From Pseudonocardia oceani (GTDB taxonomy: Bacteria; Actinomycetota; Actinomycetes; Mycobacteriales; Pseudonocardiaceae): DNA of 64,000 nt. Position 1 is the stretch's first letter; each line of letters starts with the position of its first letter. Shown here piece after piece: positions 18,343-30,089 of the stretch. Under the pieces are notes generated by a model. The model was not told the origin of the DNA. It ran no database searches and saw only the letters and a program-made list of their open reading frames with translations. The stretch spans positions 1,984,001 to 2,048,000 of the forward strand of contig NZ_JADQDF010000001.1 in assembly GCF_019263585.2 (NCBI RefSeq). Reading direction: 5' to 3'. Made by a program: the position numbers and the translations under genes.

Positions 18343-19137
18343 TCAGCTCACCGGCAGCGTGAGGATCCGCGGCCCGTCCTCGGTGATGGCGACGCTGTGC
18401 TCCCAGTGCACGGCCCGACTCCCGTCGGCGGTGACGACGGTCCAGCCGTCGGCGAGCTCCAGGGTCTCCGGGTCGCCGCCGGTGAGCATCGGCTCCACCG
18501 CGAGCGCCATCCCGGCCCGCAGGCGCGGGCCCTGGCCGGGCTCGCCGTGGTTGGGCAGGAACGGATCCATGTGCATCGAGGTGCCGATGCCGTGGCCGCC
18601 GTACTCGGCGACGATGCCGTAGGGCACGCCGTCACGGCGCCCGGCCTCCTCGCACGCCTCCTGCACCGCGTGCGAGATGTCGGTGAGCCGCCCGCCGGGC
18701 CGCACCGCCGCGATCCCCGCGTGCAGCGCGGCCTCGCAGGCGGCCGACAGCTTGAGGTCGGCCTCGGACACGGCCCCGATCGGGATCGTGACCGCGGCGT
18801 CGCCGTGCCAGCCCTCCAGGACCGCGCCGCAGTCGACGGAGATGAGGTCGCCGTCGGCGAGCACCGCCGACGCGGACGGGATGCCGTGGACGATCTGCTC
18901 GTTCACCGACGCGCAGATCGAGCCGGGGAAGCCGTGGTAGCCCAGGAACGAGGGGACGGCGCCGCCGTCCCGGATCGTCTGCTCGGCGAGCGCGTCGAGC
19001 TCGGCGGTGGTGACGCCCGGCTTCGCCAGCTCGACGACGGCCACGAGCGTGCGAGCGACGAGCGCGCCGGCGGCCCGCATGGCCTCCAGCTCGCCCGGCG
19101 TCTTCAGCTCGATGTCACGGCCGCGCAAGCGGTTCAC
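18343..19137 (-). CDS. map: Methionine aminopeptidase type I
   Basis: A 264-residue enzyme that removes the initiator Met from new proteins. The metal ligands are visible in [17 protein letters not shown] (two Asp), [14 protein letters not shown] (His), VEPMLTGGD (Glu) and [12 protein letters not shown] (Glu). The GTG start at 19135-19137 is chosen because the conserved start [19 protein letters not shown] follows it. It lies about 30 bases after adk in the secY-adk-map order that is standard in actinobacteria. Confidence 0.95.
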   Translation of the reverse strand: MNRLRGRDIELKTPGELEAMRAAGALVARTLVAVVELAKPGVTTAELDALAEQTIRDGGAVPSFLGYHGFPGSICASVNEQIVHGIPSASAVLADGDLISVDCGAVLEGWHGDAAVTIPIGAVSEADLKLSAACEAALHAGIAAVRPGGRLTDISHAVQEACEEAGRRDGVPYGIVAEYGGHGIGTSMHMDPFLPNHGEPGQGPRLRAGMALAVEPMLTGGDPETLELADGWTVVTADGSRAVHWEHSVAITEDGPRILTLPVS

Positions 19138-19166
19138 CAGCCCCCGTACCCCGCCGCGCCCGCGGC

Positions 19167-19715
19167 TCACGGCGTGGGCAGGGCGTCGAACACCCGCTCG
19201 GTGATCTCCTCGACGGAGCCGACGGCGTCCACGCGGATGAGCCGGTCGGCGTAGTAGGCGAGGAGCGGGGCGGTGTCGTCCCGGTAGACCTGCTGGCGAC
19301 GGATGATGACGTCCTCGGTGTCGTCGCTGCGACCGCGGCCCATCAGCCGCTCCACGACGATCTCGTCGGGCACGACGAACTCCACGACGGCGTCGAGCGC
19401 CACGCCCTGCTCCTGCAGCAGGCCCGCGAGCGACTCCGCCTGCGGGGCGGTGCGCGGGAAGCCGTCGAGGATGAAGCCCTTGGTGGCGTCGGGCTCGGTG
19501 AGGCGCTCGCGGACCATCGCGACCGTGACCTCGTCGGGGACGAGGTCGCCGGCGTCCATGTAGCGCTTGGCCTCGACGCCGAGCGGGGTCTCCTCCTTGA
19601 GGTTCGCCCGGAACAGGTCCCCGGTGGAGATGTGCGGCACGTCGAGGCGCTCCGCCATCCGCTCCGCCTGAGTTCCCTTGCCCGCGCCCGGCGGACCGAC
19701 CAGAACGAGTCGCAC
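19167..19715 (-). CDS. adk: Adenylate kinase
   Basis: A 182-residue short-type adenylate kinase, interconverting AMP, ADP and ATP. The P-loop is [10 protein letters not shown] at residues 8-17; HISTGDLFR and [10 protein letters not shown] are present, and the LID domain is short ([16 protein letters not shown]), without zinc cysteines. The GTG at 19713-19715 is preferred over the ATG at 19736 because AAAGGCGGG lies in front of it and the protein then begins [13 protein letters not shown] like its homologues. It sits between secY and map. Confidence 0.95.
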   Translation of the reverse strand: MRLVLVGPPGAGKGTQAERMAERLDVPHISTGDLFRANLKEETPLGVEAKRYMDAGDLVPDEVTVAMVRERLTEPDATKGFILDGFPRTAPQAESLAGLLQEQGVALDAVVEFVVPDEIVVERLMGRGRSDDTEDVIIRRQQVYRDDTAPLLAYYADRLIRVDAVGSVEEITERVFDALPTP

Positions 19716-19760
19716 GCGAACCCGCCTTTCCCTCATGGAGTGCAGTTGACCCGACGGACG

Positions 19761-21077
19761 TTAGCGCAGGAAACCCTCGTAGTTGCGCTGCATGAGCTGG
19801 CTCTCGATCTGCTTCACGGTGTCGAGCCCCACTCCGACCATGATCAGCACGGCCGTGCCGCCGAACGGGAAGTTCTGGTTCTGACCCGATCCGGTGATGC
19901 CCAGGAAGAAGTTCGGGAGCACCGCGATGAGGCCGAGGTAGAGCGAACCCGGCAGCGTGATGCGGGAGAGCACGTGGTTGAGGTACTCCGCCGTGGGGCG
20001 ACCCGGGCGGATGCCGGGGATGAAGCCGCCGAACTTCTTCATCTCGTCGGCGCGCTCGTCGGGGTTGAACGTGATGCCGACGTAGAAGTACGTGAAGAAG
20101 ATGATCAACCCGACGTACAGGAGGATGTGCACCGGGTTGGACTGGTCGACCAGGTAGGTCTGCACGAACTGCTGGACCGCGCCGGACTCCGTGCCGACGA
20201 GCTGGGACACCAGCTGCGGCAGGTACAGCAGCGACGACCCGAAGATCACCGGGATGACGCCGGCCTGGTTCACCTTGAGCGGGAGGTAGGTCGACGTGCC
20301 GCCGTACATCCGGCGCCCGACCATCCGCTTCGCGTACTGCACGGGGATGCGCCGCTGGCCCTGCTCGACGAACACGACGCTCGCGATGATGGCCAGGCCG
20401 AAGACGCAGACGCCCGCGAAGATGAGCGGCCCACCCTCGGGGTTGTTGAGGATGTTGGCACCCTCGGCCGGGATGCGGGCCGCGATCGAGGCGAAGATCA
20501 GCAGCGACATGCCGTTGCCGACGCCGCGCTCGGTGACCTGCTCGCCCAGCCACATGATGACCGCGGTGCCCGCCGTCATCACGACGACGATCAGGGCGAG
20601 GTCGAACACGCTGTCGCCCGGGATGATGTCCTGCGTGCAGCCCTGGAAGAGCTGGCCGCGGTCGGCGAGCGCCACGATGCCGGTGGCCTGCAGGATGCCG
20701 AGCGCGATCGTGAGGTAGCGGGTGTACTGGGTCAGCTTCGCCTGGCCCGACTGCCCTTCCTTCTTCAGCTGCTCGAACCGCGGGATGACCACGGTGAGCA
20801 GCTGCACGATGATGCTCGACGTGATGTAGGGCATGATGCCCAGTGCGAAGATCGACAGCTGGAGCAGCGCCCCGCCGGAGAACAGGTTGATCAGCGAGTA
20901 GACGCTGGAGTTCGCACCGCTCGACACGTCGGCGATGCACTGCTGCACGGCCGGGTACGAGACGCCCGGCGACGGGATGGTGGCGCCGAGCCGGTAGACC
21001 GCGACGATCCCGAGCGTGAAGAGGATCTTCTTCCGGAGATCCGGCGTGGTCAGTGCCGACCGGAAAGCGCTGAGCAC
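19761..21077 (-). CDS. secY: Protein translocase subunit SecY
   Basis: A 438-residue channel subunit of the Sec translocon with ten membrane helices. Recognised from the N-terminal [19 protein letters not shown], the plug region [20 protein letters not shown], and the cytoplasmic loop [20 protein letters not shown]. It is the last integral part of the spc operon; rplO ends 148 bases upstream with a strong hairpin between, so secY-adk-map may also have their own promoter. Confidence 0.97.
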   Translation of the reverse strand: MLSAFRSALTTPDLRKKILFTLGIVAVYRLGATIPSPGVSYPAVQQCIADVSSGANSSVYSLINLFSGGALLQLSIFALGIMPYITSSIIVQLLTVVIPRFEQLKKEGQSGQAKLTQYTRYLTIALGILQATGIVALADRGQLFQGCTQDIIPGDSVFDLALIVVVMTAGTAVIMWLGEQVTERGVGNGMSLLIFASIAARIPAEGANILNNPEGGPLIFAGVCVFGLAIIASVVFVEQGQRRIPVQYAKRMVGRRMYGGTSTYLPLKVNQAGVIPVIFGSSLLYLPQLVSQLVGTESGAVQQFVQTYLVDQSNPVHILLYVGLIIFFTYFYVGITFNPDERADEMKKFGGFIPGIRPGRPTAEYLNHVLSRITLPGSLYLGLIAVLPNFFLGITGSGQNQNFPFGGTAVLIMVGVGLDTVKQIESQLMQRNYEGFLR

Positions 21078-21185
21078 TGGTGTGATCCTCCTGTACTGGT
21101 GGCCCCCGCGTCGCGGGCTGCCGCAGCGGGCCCATCGGGCGCACCGCGCAGGAACCCTAACAGCGGCTGTGCCGCCCCCACGGCA

Positions 21186-21211
21186 CGGACCGGCGCGATG
21201 GCGCCGGTCCG
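21186..21211 (-). terminator. Hairpin after rplO
   Basis: A perfect 11-bp GC stem (21186-21196 with 21201-21211) and a 4-base loop, 14 bases past the rplO stop. There is no U run. It may lower read-through from the ribosomal protein genes into secY-adk-map. Confidence 0.6.
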
Positions 21212-21224
21212 CACCGAACGGGAG

Positions 21225-21680
21225 TCACAGCTCGGTGACGGACCCGCCTGCTGCCGCGATCTTGTCGCGGGCGCTGCCGGAGAAGGCGTGCGCGCTCACC
21301 GTGAGCGCGACGCCGTCCAGGTCACCGTTGCCCAGCACCTTGACGGGCTGGTTGCGGCGCACGGCACCGGCCTCGACGAGCTCGTCGGGGCCGACGGTGC
21401 CGCCCTGCGGGAACAGGGTGGCCAGGTCGCCGACGTTGACGACCTGGAACTCCACGCGGAACCGGTTGCGGAACCCCTTGAGCTTGGGCAGCCGCATGTG
21501 CAGCGGCATCTGCCCGCCCTCGAAGCCCGCGGGCACGCCCTTGCGGGCGCGCGTGCCCTTGGTGCCCCGGCCGGCGGTCTTGCCGCCCTTGCCGCCCTCA
21601 CCGCGTCCGACGCGGGTCTTGGCGGTCTTGGCACCCGGCGCGGGGCGCAGGTGGTGGATCTTGATCGTGGACTCGCTCAC
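21225..21680 (-). CDS. rplO: 50S ribosomal protein L15
   Basis: A 151-residue L15, a late-assembling large-subunit protein. It contains [20 protein letters not shown], the Gly/Lys-rich [18 protein letters not shown] and [17 protein letters not shown]. The GTG start at 21678-21680 overlaps the rpmD stop (GTGA). Confidence 0.97.
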   Translation of the reverse strand: MSESTIKIHHLRPAPGAKTAKTRVGRGEGGKGGKTAGRGTKGTRARKGVPAGFEGGQMPLHMRLPKLKGFRNRFRVEFQVVNVGDLATLFPQGGTVGPDELVEAGAVRRNQPVKVLGNGDLDGVALTVSAHAFSGSARDKIAAAGGSVTEL

Positions 21681-21862
21681 GAGTTCACCTCCTCGACCGT
21701 GACCAGGTGGCGCACGGTGTGGACCATGCCGCGCACCTGGGGGGTGTCGTCCTTCTCGACGGTCTGCCGGATCTTGCGCAGGCCGAGCGAGAGCATGGTG
21801 GCGCGCTGGTTGGCCTTGGCGCCGATGACGCTCTTGCGCTGGGTGATGATCAGCTTCGCCAT
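21677..21862 (-). CDS. rpmD: 50S ribosomal protein L30
   Basis: A 61-residue L30 ([20 protein letters not shown], then [10 protein letters not shown]). The ATG shares one base with the rpsE stop and its own stop overlaps the rplO GTG, so rpsE-rpmD-rplO are translationally coupled. Confidence 0.97.
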   Translation of the reverse strand: MAKLIITQRKSVIGAKANQRATMLSLGLRKIRQTVEKDDTPQVRGMVHTVRHLVTVEEVNS

Positions 21863-22527
21863 CAGACCCTCGCCGCCTGCGCGGCTTCCGCACGCGCCCG
21901 CATCATCGACGCCGGAGCGACGTCCTCGAGCGGCAGGCCACGGCGGGCCGCCACCTCCTCCGGGCGCTGGATCATCTTCAACGCGGCGATCGTCGCGTGG
22001 ACGACGTTGATCGCGTTGTCGGTGCCCAGGCTCTTGGAGAGGATGTCGTGGATCCCGGCGCACTCCAGCACGGCGCGCACCGGGCCACCGGCGATGACGC
22101 CGGTACCGGGGCTCGCCGGGCGGAGGAGGACGACGCCGGCAGCGGCCTCGCCCTGCACCCGGTGGACGATCGTGCCGCCGATGCGGGGGACGCGGAAGAA
22201 GTTCTTCTTCGCCTCCTCCACACCCTTGGCGATCGCCGCGGGCACCTCCTTGGCCTTGCCGTAGCCGACGCCCACCAGGCCGTCGCCGTCGCCGACGATC
22301 ATCAGCGCGGTGAAGCTGAAGCGCCGACCACCCTTGACGACCTTGGCGACGCGGTTGATCGTCACCAGGCGCTCGATGTACGGAGTCTTGTCCTGGGCGC
22401 CGCCGCGGCCGCCCCCGTCGCGGCGGTCACGGCCGCCACCCGAGTTGGAGCGCTCGCCACCGGGCCCGCTGTTGGGCCCACCGGACCCTCCGGGTCCTCC
22501 GCCGTCGCGCCGTGCACGTCCCGGCAT
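21862..22527 (-). CDS. rpsE: 30S ribosomal protein S5
   Basis: A 221-residue S5, involved in decoding accuracy. The N-terminal about 45 residues are a Gly/Arg/Asn-rich extension, longer than in E. coli but usual in actinobacteria. The core then runs [20 protein letters not shown] through [20 protein letters not shown]. The double-stranded RNA-binding domain and the C-terminal S5 domain are both complete. Confidence 0.97.
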   Translation of the reverse strand: MPGRARRDGGGPGGSGGPNSGPGGERSNSGGGRDRRDGGGRGGAQDKTPYIERLVTINRVAKVVKGGRRFSFTALMIVGDGDGLVGVGYGKAKEVPAAIAKGVEEAKKNFFRVPRIGGTIVHRVQGEAAAGVVLLRPASPGTGVIAGGPVRAVLECAGIHDILSKSLGTDNAINVVHATIAALKMIQRPEEVAARRGLPLEDVAPASMMRARAEAAQAARV

Positions 22528-22555
22528 CAGTGGTTCCCTTCCATGTGGATCATCA

Positions 22556-22960
22556 TCAGAACTCCAGACCACCCTCGCGGGCGGCGTCGGCCAGGGCCGC
22601 GATCCGGCCGTGGTAGCCGTAGCCACCGCGGTCGAACACGACGGCCGTGACACCGGCCTCGCGGGCGCGGGCGGCGACGAGCTCGCCGACCCTGGCCGCG
22701 CGGGCCTTCTTGTCGCCGTCGAGCGCGCGGACGTCGGCCTCCATCGTGGACGCCGAGGCCAGCGTGCGGCCGGCCAGGTCGTCGATGAGCTGCACGACGA
22801 TGTGCCGCGCGCTGCGGTTCACCGCGAGGCGCGGGCGCTCGGGGCTGCCGCTGACCTTCTTGCGCAGCCGGGCGTGCCGGCGCGTGCGCGAGACGCGGCG
22901 CTTGCTGGACACCTGGGAGGCGGTCCGCTTCTTGGCGGCCGCGGAAATCGTGTCGGCCAT
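22556..22960 (-). CDS. rplR: 50S ribosomal protein L18
   Basis: A 134-residue L18, which binds 5S rRNA. Its basic N-terminus ([19 protein letters not shown]) is followed by [20 protein letters not shown] and ends [20 protein letters not shown]. The ATG shares a base with the rplF stop. Confidence 0.97.
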   Translation of the reverse strand: MADTISAAAKKRTASQVSSKRRVSRTRRHARLRKKVSGSPERPRLAVNRSARHIVVQLIDDLAGRTLASASTMEADVRALDGDKKARAARVGELVAARAREAGVTAVVFDRGGYGYHGRIAALADAAREGGLEF

Positions 22961-23499
22961 TACTTACCCGTCTTCCCGACCTTGCGGCGGATGACCTCGC
23001 CGGCGTAGCGCACGCCCTTGCCCTTGTACGGGTCGGGCTTGCGCAGCTTGCGGATGTTGGCGGCGACCTCGCCGACCAGCTGCTTGTCGATGCCGGAGAC
23101 CGAGAACCGCGTGGGGGTCTCGACCGCGAAGGTGATGCCCTCGGGCGCCGGGATGACGACCGGGTGGCTGAACCCGAGCGCGAACTCCAGCGTGTTGCCC
23201 TTGAGCGCCACGCGGTAACCGACGCCGTGGATCTCGAGCTTCTTCTCGTAGCCGGCGGTGACGCCGACGAACAGGTTGTTGACGAGGGTGCGCGAGAGGC
23301 CGTGGTAGGCCTTGCTCTTGCGCTCCTCGTCCGGGCGCTTGACGACGACGGCACCCGTGTCGTCGCGCTCGATCGTGATCGGCTCGATCACGGTGTGCGA
23401 CAGAGTGCCCTTGGGCCCCTTCACCGTCACCGTGCGGCCGTCGATGCTGACGTCCACGCCGGAGGGCACGGTGATGGGCAGCTTCCCGATTCGGGACAT
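22960..23499 (-). CDS. rplF: 50S ribosomal protein L6
   Basis: A 179-residue L6 with two copies of the L6 fold; it lies near the factor-binding site. [20 protein letters not shown] starts it and [20 protein letters not shown] ends it. It lies 13 bases after rpsH. Confidence 0.97.
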   Translation of the reverse strand: MSRIGKLPITVPSGVDVSIDGRTVTVKGPKGTLSHTVIEPITIERDDTGAVVVKRPDEERKSKAYHGLSRTLVNNLFVGVTAGYEKKLEIHGVGYRVALKGNTLEFALGFSHPVVIPAPEGITFAVETPTRFSVSGIDKQLVGEVAANIRKLRKPDPYKGKGVRYAGEVIRRKVGKTGK

Positions 23500-23512
23500 G
23501 GTTCCTACCCCC

Positions 23513-23911
23513 TCACCAGACGTAGGCGAGGACTTCCCCGCCCACGCCGTTCTTGTGCGCCTGCCGCTCGGTCTGGAGACCGGCGGATGTCGAGATGATG
23601 GCCACGCCCAGCCCGCCGAGAACGCGGGGCAGGTTCGTGGACTTGGCGTAGACGCGCAGACCGGGCTTGGAGACCCGGCGCAGGCCGGCGATGCTCCGCT
23701 CGCGGTTGCGCCCGTACTTCAGCTCGATGACCAGGGACTTGCCGACCTCGGCGTCCTCGACGGAGTGCGACGCGATGTAGCCCTCGCGCTGGAGGATCTC
23801 GGCGATCGACACCTTGAGCTTGGAGTGCGGCATGACCACGCGGTCGTGGTACGCCGAGTTGGCGTTGCGGAGACGCGTGAGCATGTCCGCGATGGGATCG
23901 GTCATCGTCAT
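23513..23911 (-). CDS. rpsH: 30S ribosomal protein S8
   Basis: A 132-residue S8, which binds the central 16S domain and in many bacteria represses its own operon. It starts [20 protein letters not shown] and ends [11 protein letters not shown]. An upstream hairpin (23940-23961) in its leader could take part in control, but this is only an inference. Confidence 0.97.
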   Translation of the reverse strand: MTMTDPIADMLTRLRNANSAYHDRVVMPHSKLKVSIAEILQREGYIASHSVEDAEVGKSLVIELKYGRNRERSIAGLRRVSKPGLRVYAKSTNLPRVLGGLGVAIISTSAGLQTERQAHKNGVGGEVLAYVW

Positions 23912-23939
23912 GGTGACGTCACTGCTTTCCCGCCTGGTT

Positions 23940-23961
23940 CCCCCGGGCTGGAGCCCGGGGG
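23940..23961 (-). promoter_or_regulatory. Hairpin in the rpsZ-rpsH gap
   Basis: A perfect 9-bp GC stem (23940-23948 with 23953-23961) with a 4-base loop in the 72-base gap ahead of rpsH. In E. coli the S8-binding repression site lies in the same operon just upstream of L5; whether this hairpin is an S8 target cannot be told from its sequence. Confidence 0.35.
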
Positions 23962-23983
23962 CCTGTGACGATCTGGAGGGGTA

Positions 23984-24169
23984 CTACCAGGAGGACTTGT
24001 GGACACCCGGCAGCTCGCCGGCGTGCGCCATCTCGCGGACGCAGATCCGGCAGAGGCCGAACTTGCGCAGCACGGCACGCGGCCGTCCGCACTTCTGGCA
24101 GCGGGTGTAGCCGCGGACCTTGAACTTCGGGACAGCGGCGGCCTTGATGCGGAGCGCCTTCTTGGCCAT
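23984..24169 (-). CDS. rpsZ: 30S ribosomal protein S14, zinc-binding type Z
   Basis: A 61-residue short S14 with two zinc-binding pairs, CQKC at residues 24-27 and CRIC near residue 40. The zinc-free long form (rpsN) is often encoded elsewhere for use under zinc limitation. It lies between rplE and rpsH as usual. Confidence 0.97.
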   Translation of the reverse strand: MAKKALRIKAAAVPKFKVRGYTRCQKCGRPRAVLRKFGLCRICVREMAHAGELPGVHKSSW

Positions 24170-24225
24170 GTCTCACGCCTCCCAGACAGTGGGTAGGGGA
24201 AGCCGAGCGTGCATTGCCGACATTC

Positions 24226-24804
24226 TCACGCCTCCTTGAAGGGGAAGCCGAGCTTGCGGAGCAGCGCACGGCCTTCGTCGTCGGTCGTCGCCGTGGTGAC
24301 GACCGTGATGTCCATGCCGCGCGGCCGGTCGATCGAGTCGGGGTCGATCTCGTGGAACATCGACTGCTCGTTCAGGCCGAACGTGTAGTTGCCCCGGCCG
24401 TCGAACTGCGTGGCCGAGAGGCCGCGGAAGTCCCGGATGCGCGGCAGGGCGATCGTCAGCAGCCGGTCCAGGAACTCCCACATCCGGTCGCTGCGCAGGG
24501 TGACCTTCGCGCCGATCGGCATGCCCTCGCGCAGCTTGAACTGCGCGATGGACTTGGTGGCGCGGCGCATCTGCGGCTTCTGGCCGGTGATGGTGGCCAG
24601 GTCGCGCAGCGCGCCGTCGATCAGCTTCGCGTCACGGGCGGCGTCGCCGACACCCATGTTGACGACGACCTTGACGACGCCCGGGATCTGCATGACGTTC
24701 GCGTACTCGAACTGCTCGCGCAGCTGCGGAGCGATCTCGTCGCGGTAGCGCTGCTTGAGCCGCGGGACGACCTTCTCGGTGCCCGTATCGGTCGATGCAG
24801 TCAC
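24226..24804 (-). CDS. rplE: 50S ribosomal protein L5
   Basis: A 192-residue L5, which binds 5S rRNA and contacts the P-site tRNA. Contains [40 protein letters not shown] and [20 protein letters not shown]. Its start lies one base after the rplX stop. Confidence 0.97.
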   Translation of the reverse strand: MTASTDTGTEKVVPRLKQRYRDEIAPQLREQFEYANVMQIPGVVKVVVNMGVGDAARDAKLIDGALRDLATITGQKPQMRRATKSIAQFKLREGMPIGAKVTLRSDRMWEFLDRLLTIALPRIRDFRGLSATQFDGRGNYTFGLNEQSMFHEIDPDSIDRPRGMDITVVTTATTDDEGRALLRKLGFPFKEA

Positions 24805-24805
24805 C

Positions 24806-25132
24806 TCAGATCTCCTTCCCGTTGCTGCGGGCCACGCGGACGCTGCTGCGCTTGCCCTCGTCGTCGCGGGTGACCTGGCGGCCGACCCGCGTGGGGGTTC
24901 CGTCGGAGTCGACGACCATCACGTTCGAGACGTGGATGGCGGCCTCCTGCGTGACGATCCCGCCGGACTGCGCACCGCGCTGGTTCTGGCTGACCCGGGT
25001 GTGCTTCTTGATCCGGTTCACGCCCTCGACCAGGACGCGGTCGCGCTCGGGGTAGGCCTGGATGACCTTGCCCTTCGCGCCCTTGTCCTTGCCGGCGATC
25101 ACCACGACGGTGTCGCCCTTCTTGATCTTCAT
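24806..25132 (-). CDS. rplX: 50S ribosomal protein L24
   Basis: A 108-residue L24 that initiates 50S assembly. The KOW motif is at the N-terminus ([20 protein letters not shown]). The C-terminal about 15 residues are the less conserved part typical of actinobacteria. Confidence 0.97.
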   Translation of the reverse strand: MKIKKGDTVVVIAGKDKGAKGKVIQAYPERDRVLVEGVNRIKKHTRVSQNQRGAQSGGIVTQEAAIHVSNVMVVDSDGTPTRVGRQVTRDDEGKRSSVRVARSNGKEI

Positions 25133-25135
25133 GGG

Positions 25136-25504
25136 TTACAGCACCTCCGGCGCGAGGGAGATGATCTTCATGAACTTCTTGTCGCGGAGCTCGCGACCGA
25201 CCGGTCCGAAGATGCGGGTCCCCCGCGGCTCGCCGTCGGGCTTGATCAGCACGGCGGCGTTCTCGTCGAAACGGATGTAGGAACCATCCGGGCGGCGACG
25301 CTCCTTGACGGTGCGCACGATGACGGCCTTGACGACGTCACCGCGCTTCACCCCCGCTCCGGGGATGGCGTCCTTCACCGTGGCGACGATGGTGTCGCCG
25401 ATCCCTGCGTAGCGCCGAGCCGAACCGCCCAGCACCCGGATGCAGAGGATCTCCTTCGCACCGGTGTTGTCGGCGACGCGCAGTCGCGACTCCTGCTGGA
25501 TCAC
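25136..25504 (-). CDS. rplN: 50S ribosomal protein L14
   Basis: A 122-residue L14 located at the subunit interface. Starts [20 protein letters not shown] and has [20 protein letters not shown]. Its ATG overlaps the rpsQ stop (ATGA). Confidence 0.98.
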   Translation of the reverse strand: MIQQESRLRVADNTGAKEILCIRVLGGSARRYAGIGDTIVATVKDAIPGAGVKRGDVVKAVIVRTVKERRRPDGSYIRFDENAAVLIKPDGEPRGTRIFGPVGRELRDKKFMKIISLAPEVL

Positions 25505-25788
25505 TTCGCCTTCTCCAGGATCTCCACCAGGCGCCAGCGCTTGGTGGCCGACAGCGGGCGGGTCTCCATCAGCCGGACGCGGTCGCCGACGCCGGCCGTG
25601 TTGGCCTCGTCGTGCGCCTTGATCTTCGTCGTCCGGCGGATGACCTTGCCGTACATCCGGTGCTTCACGCGGTCCTCGACGACGACGACGATCGTCTTCG
25701 CCATCTTGTCGGAGACCACGAGACCCTCACGGATCTTGCGCTCGTTCCGCTCCACCTCAGTGGGCGGCGTCTTGGCCGTGTCGGTCAT
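25501..25788 (-). CDS. rpsQ: 30S ribosomal protein S17
   Basis: A 95-residue S17, an OB-fold 16S-binding protein. A short N-terminal extension ([18 protein letters not shown]) precedes the core with [20 protein letters not shown] and [20 protein letters not shown]. It overlaps both neighbouring genes by four bases. Confidence 0.97.
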   Translation of the reverse strand: MTDTAKTPPTEVERNERKIREGLVVSDKMAKTIVVVVEDRVKHRMYGKVIRRTTKIKAHDEANTAGVGDRVRLMETRPLSATKRWRLVEILEKAK

Positions 25789-26027
25789 GCCGCACCCTCG
25801 TCCTCGGTCGGGGCGGCAGACAGGCCCAGCTCGCGCTCGCGCATGACCGTGTAGATCCGCGCGATGTCGTGCCGGACGGTACGCAGCCGCCGGTTGTTGT
25901 CCAGCTGCCCGGTGGCCATCTGGAAGCGGAGGTTGAACAGCTCCTCCTTGGCCTCACGCACGCGGAGCACGAGCTCCTCGTCGGTGAGCTCGCGCAGCTC
26001 GGCGGCGGTCGTCGTCGACGCGGCCAT
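25785..26027 (-). CDS. rpmC: 50S ribosomal protein L29
   Basis: An 80-residue L29 at the tunnel exit, contacting trigger factor and SRP. Contains [20 protein letters not shown] and [20 protein letters not shown]. The start shares one base with the rplP stop. Confidence 0.97.
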   Translation of the reverse strand: MAASTTTAAELRELTDEELVLRVREAKEELFNLRFQMATGQLDNNRRLRTVRHDIARIYTVMRERELGLSAAPTEDEGAA

Positions 26028-26446
26028 CAGATGTCACCACCCTCACGGGTCACGATCCGGCACTTCATGGGCAGCTTGTGGATCGCGCGGCGCAGGGCCT
26101 CGCGGGCGAGCTGCTCGTTCGGGTAGCTCATCTCGAACAGGACCCGGCCCGGCTTCACGTTGGACACCCACTTCTCGGGGGAGCCCTTGCCGGAACCCAT
26201 GCGGGTCTCCGCCGGCTTCTTCGTCAGCGGGCGGTCCGGGAAGATGTTGATCCAGACCTTGCCGCCGCGCTTGATGTGCCGGTTGATGGCGATACGGGCG
26301 GACTCGATCTGCCGGTTGGTGACGTAGGCGGGCTCGAGGGCCTGGATGCCGTACTCACCGAACGTCACGCGGGTGCCGCCCGAGGCCGCACCGGTGCGGT
26401 GCGGACGGTGCTGCTTGCGGTGCTTGACCCTGCGGGGGATCAGCAT
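26027..26446 (-). CDS. rplP: 50S ribosomal protein L16
   Basis: A 139-residue L16, which organises the A-site region of the large subunit. Starts [20 protein letters not shown], with [20 protein letters not shown] and [20 protein letters not shown]. It lies two bases after the rpsC stop. Confidence 0.98.
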   Translation of the reverse strand: MLIPRRVKHRKQHRPHRTGAASGGTRVTFGEYGIQALEPAYVTNRQIESARIAINRHIKRGGKVWINIFPDRPLTKKPAETRMGSGKGSPEKWVSNVKPGRVLFEMSYPNEQLAREALRRAIHKLPMKCRIVTREGGDI

Positions 26447-26448
26447 GG

Positions 26449-27296
<848 letters not shown>

Positions 27297-27297
<1 letters not shown>

Positions 27298-27719
27298 TAG
27301 CGGGTCCTCCCCTTCGCACCACGAGCGCCGCGCCCGTTCTTGGCGGGCTGCGACTCGACCTCGACGGTGATGTGGCTCGTGCGCTTGCGGATCCGGTACG
27401 CGCGGCCCTGGGCCCGCGGACGGATGCGCTTGAGCGTCGGGCCCTCGTCGGCCATGGCCGCGGCCACCACGAGGGTGTCCGGGTCCAGGTCGAGGTTGTT
27501 CTGGGCGTTGGCCGCCGCGCTGGCGACCACCTTGTACAGGGGCTCGCAGGCAGCCTGCGGCGAGAACCGCAGGATGTCGAGGGCCTCCTGGACCGGTCGT
27601 CCCTTGATCAGTGCGACGACGCGCCGCACCTTCGTCGGGGACATGTGCACGTACCGCGCCACCGCGCGCGCCCGGACGGGCGCGGCGGCAGTGCCTTCGG
27701 CTGTCTCAGCCATGGTCAC
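27297..27719 (-). CDS. rplV: 50S ribosomal protein L22
   Basis: A 140-residue L22 whose beta-hairpin lines the exit tunnel. [20 protein letters not shown] starts the core and [20 protein letters not shown] is the hairpin region, without visible macrolide-resistance changes. Its stop overlaps the rpsC start. Confidence 0.97.
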
Positions 27720-27735
27720 TTCCTCCTGCTCCGTC

Positions 27736-28017
27736 TCAGCGCCTGCGCGACTTGCGGTCGTCCTTGATGTGGCCCCGGAAGGTCCGCGTGGGCGCGAACT
27801 CCCCCAGCTTGTGGCCGACCATCGAGTCCGACACGAACACCGGCACGTGCTTGCGGCCGTCGTGCACCGCGATCGTGTGCCCGATCATGTCGGGGATGAT
27901 GGTCGACCGTCGGGACCAGGTACGGATGACGGTCTTCTTGCCCGACTCGTTGAGGACGTCCACCTTCTTGAGCAGGTGGTCATCCACGAACGGGCCCTTC
28001 TTCAGGCTGCGTGGCAT
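27736..28017 (-). CDS. rpsS: 30S ribosomal protein S19
   Basis: A 93-residue S19 of the 30S head. Starts [20 protein letters not shown] and ends [20 protein letters not shown] plus a basic tail. Confidence 0.98.
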   Translation of the reverse strand: MPRSLKKGPFVDDHLLKKVDVLNESGKKTVIRTWSRRSTIIPDMIGHTIAVHDGRKHVPVFVSDSMVGHKLGEFAPTRTFRGHIKDDRKSRRR

Positions 28018-28032
28018 CTTTTACCTCCCTGC

Positions 28033-28869
28033 TCAGCGCTTGTTCTTGCCGGTGCGGCGGCGGCGGACGATCAACTTGTCGGACGGCTTGGTGCGGCGGG
28101 TGCGGCCCTCGGGCTTGCCCGCGGGGTTGACCGGGTGGCGACCACCGGAGGTCTTGCCCTCACCACCACCGTGCGGGTGGTCGACCGGGTTCATGGCCAC
28201 ACCGCGGACGGTCGGGCGCTTGCCCTTCCACCGCATGCGGCCGGCCTTGCCCCAGTTGATGTTGGAGTGGTCGGCGTTGCCGACCTCACCGATCGTGGCG
28301 CGGCAGCGCACGTCGACGTTGCGGATCTCGCCCGAGGGCAGCCGGAGCTGCGCGTACGGGCCGTCCTTCGCGACGAGCTGCACCTTCGCGCCGGCGGACC
28401 GCGCCATCTTCGCGCCGCCGCCGGGGCGGAGCTCGATCGCGTGGATCACGGTGCCGGTGGGGATGTTGCGGAGCGGCAGGTTGTTGCCGACCTTGATGTC
28501 GGCACGGGGACCGGCCTCGACCCTGTCGCCCTGCTTCAGCTTCTCCGGGGCGATGATGTAGCGCTTCTCGCCGTCGGCGTAGTGCAGCAGTGCGATCCGC
28601 GAGGTGCGGTTCGGGTCGTACTCGATCTCGGCGACCTTGGCCGGCACGCCGTCCTTGTCGTTCCGGCGGAAGTCGATCAGCCGGTACGCGCGCTTGTGGC
28701 CACCGCCCTGGTGCCGGGTGGTGATGCGCCCGTGCGCGTTGCGACCGCCCTTGGAGTGCAGCGGACGGATCAGCGACTTCTCCGGCGTCGACCGGGTGAT
28801 CTCGGCGAAGTCCGAGACGCTGGAGCCGCGGCGACCGGGGGTCGTCGGCTTGTACTTGCGGATACCCAT
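28033..28869 (-). CDS. rplB: 50S ribosomal protein L2
   Basis: A 278-residue L2, needed for subunit association and peptidyl transfer. Contains [20 protein letters not shown] and the conserved [20 protein letters not shown] with the important His. The family length is normal. Confidence 0.98.
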   Translation of the reverse strand: MGIRKYKPTTPGRRGSSVSDFAEITRSTPEKSLIRPLHSKGGRNAHGRITTRHQGGGHKRAYRLIDFRRNDKDGVPAKVAEIEYDPNRTSRIALLHYADGEKRYIIAPEKLKQGDRVEAGPRADIKVGNNLPLRNIPTGTVIHAIELRPGGGAKMARSAGAKVQLVAKDGPYAQLRLPSGEIRNVDVRCRATIGEVGNADHSNINWGKAGRMRWKGKRPTVRGVAMNPVDHPHGGGEGKTSGGRHPVNPAGKPEGRTRRTKPSDKLIVRRRRTGKNKR

Positions 28870-28872
28870 GTC

Positions 28873-29175
28873 CTACGCCCCTGCCCGGCCACCGAAGACG
28901 TCGATCGTCCGGCTCTCCTCGGAGAGCGTGACGATCGCGCGCTTCGTGTCCCTGCGCTTGCCGTAGCCGGTGCGGGAGCGCTTGCGCTTCCCGTTGCGGT
29001 TCAGGGTGTTCACGGAGAGCACCTTGACGCCGAACACCTTCTCGACAGCGATCTTGATCTCGGTCTTGTTCGCGTCCGGCTTCACGAGGAAGGTGTACTG
29101 GCGCTCCTCGAGCAGCCCGTAGCTCTTCTCGGAGACGACCGGAGCGAGCAGGATGTCCCGCGGATCGGGGATCAC
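28873..29175 (-). CDS. rplW: 50S ribosomal protein L23
   Basis: A 100-residue L23, the main docking site for trigger factor and SRP at the tunnel exit. Contains [20 protein letters not shown] and [20 protein letters not shown]. The ATG at 29173-29175 overlaps the rplD stop (ATGA), so the unusual L4 C-terminal extension is coupled directly to L23 translation. Confidence 0.97.
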   Translation of the reverse strand: MIPDPRDILLAPVVSEKSYGLLEERQYTFLVKPDANKTEIKIAVEKVFGVKVLSVNTLNRNGKRKRSRTGYGKRRDTKRAIVTLSEESRTIDVFGGRAGA

Positions 29176-30089
29176 TTGCCCTCCTCCTTCTCGCGCTGCG
29201 ACGGCGGCAGCTGGAAACCGGCGGCCTCCGCGGCCTCGGCGGTGGCGAACCAGACCTCCGCCACGGTGCGGGCGTAGAACGAGCTGCCCGGCACGTGGTA
29301 GAGCATCGAGTCCGCGTTGCCCTTGACGGGGAAGCCCTCGGGCGCCGAGCCGTCGGCCAGCGGAGCGTGGCTCTGCGGGCCGTAGGGGGCGTCGTCGGTG
29401 TCGTCGGCCGCGTCCGCCTTCGCGGCGGGGGCCTTCTTCACCAGCGCCTGCGGCTCGGCCGCGGCGGCCGACTTCCGCGTGGGCGCGGCGACGGGACCGG
29501 CGAGGAAGGTCTCGAGCGACTCCTCGGTGAACAGCACGACGTCGTTGACGAGCACGTCGTAGGTGTTCAGCTGGTCCGGCGCGATGAGGTGCACGGCCTG
29601 CAGGTTGCGCAGGCTGAGCTGGCTCACGACGTCCTCGCGGCCGACCACGGCGAGCACGCGGTGCCCGGCGTCGCTCACGAGACCCTCGATGACCTTGCGC
29701 GCGGCCTTGGTCGACGGTGCGTCACCGGTGGTGAGCGAGTCGACGACGATCACGCGGCCGGCGCGGGCCCGGTCGGAGAGGGCGCCGCGCAGGGCGGCGG
29801 CCTTCATCTTCTTGGGCGTCTTCTGGGTGTAGTCGCGCGGCGTCGGGCCGTGGACGGTGCCACCGCCGGCGAACTGCGGGGCGCGCGTCGAGCCCTGGCG
29901 GGCGCGGCCGGTGCCCTTCTGGCGGTACGGCTTCTTGCCGCCACCGCGAACCTCACCGCGGGTCTTCGTGTCGTGCGTGCCCTGGCGCGCGGCGGCCAGC
30001 TGGGCCACCACCACCTGGTGCATCAGCGGCACGTTCGCGGTGACGTCGAAGACGTGGGCGGGGAGATCCGCCTTCACGGTCGTCGTCAT
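29172..30089 (-). CDS. rplD: 50S ribosomal protein L4 with C-terminal 'sunset'-like domain
   Basis: Residues 1-205 are ordinary L4 ([40 protein letters not shown] and the tunnel-loop sequences). The protein then extends to 305 residues. A Lys/Ala-rich linker (about 206-233) leads into residues 234-305, a domain with [14 protein letters not shown] and [18 protein letters not shown] that also ends L17 (41 of 49 core residues identical). The domain faces an unknown partner; L4's own C-terminus lies on the solvent side. The ATG at 30087-30089 is chosen over an upstream in-frame start because it overlaps the rplC stop (ATGA) and gives the standard N-terminus. Confidence 0.95.
   Translation of the reverse strand: MTTTVKADLPAHVFDVTANVPLMHQVVVAQLAAARQGTHDTKTRGEVRGGGKKPYRQKGTGRARQGSTRAPQFAGGGTVHGPTPRDYTQKTPKKMKAAALRGALSDRARAGRVIVVDSLTTGDAPSTKAARKVIEGLVSDAGHRVLAVVGREDVVSQLSLRNLQAVHLIAPDQLNTYDVLVNDVVLFTEESLETFLAGPVAAPTRKSAAAAEPQALVKKAPAAKADAADDTDDAPYGPQSHAPLADGSAPEGFPVKGNADSMLYHVPGSSFYARTVAEVWFATAEAAEAAGFQLPPSQREKEEGK
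29175..29390 (-). repeat. Duplicated module, copy 2 (encodes L4 residues 234-305)
   Basis: Paralogous in the same orientation to 6650-6865 at the end of rplQ, 22 kb away. The two share long identical runs, for example the codons for [13 protein letters not shown] and TVAEVWFA. Confidence 0.9.
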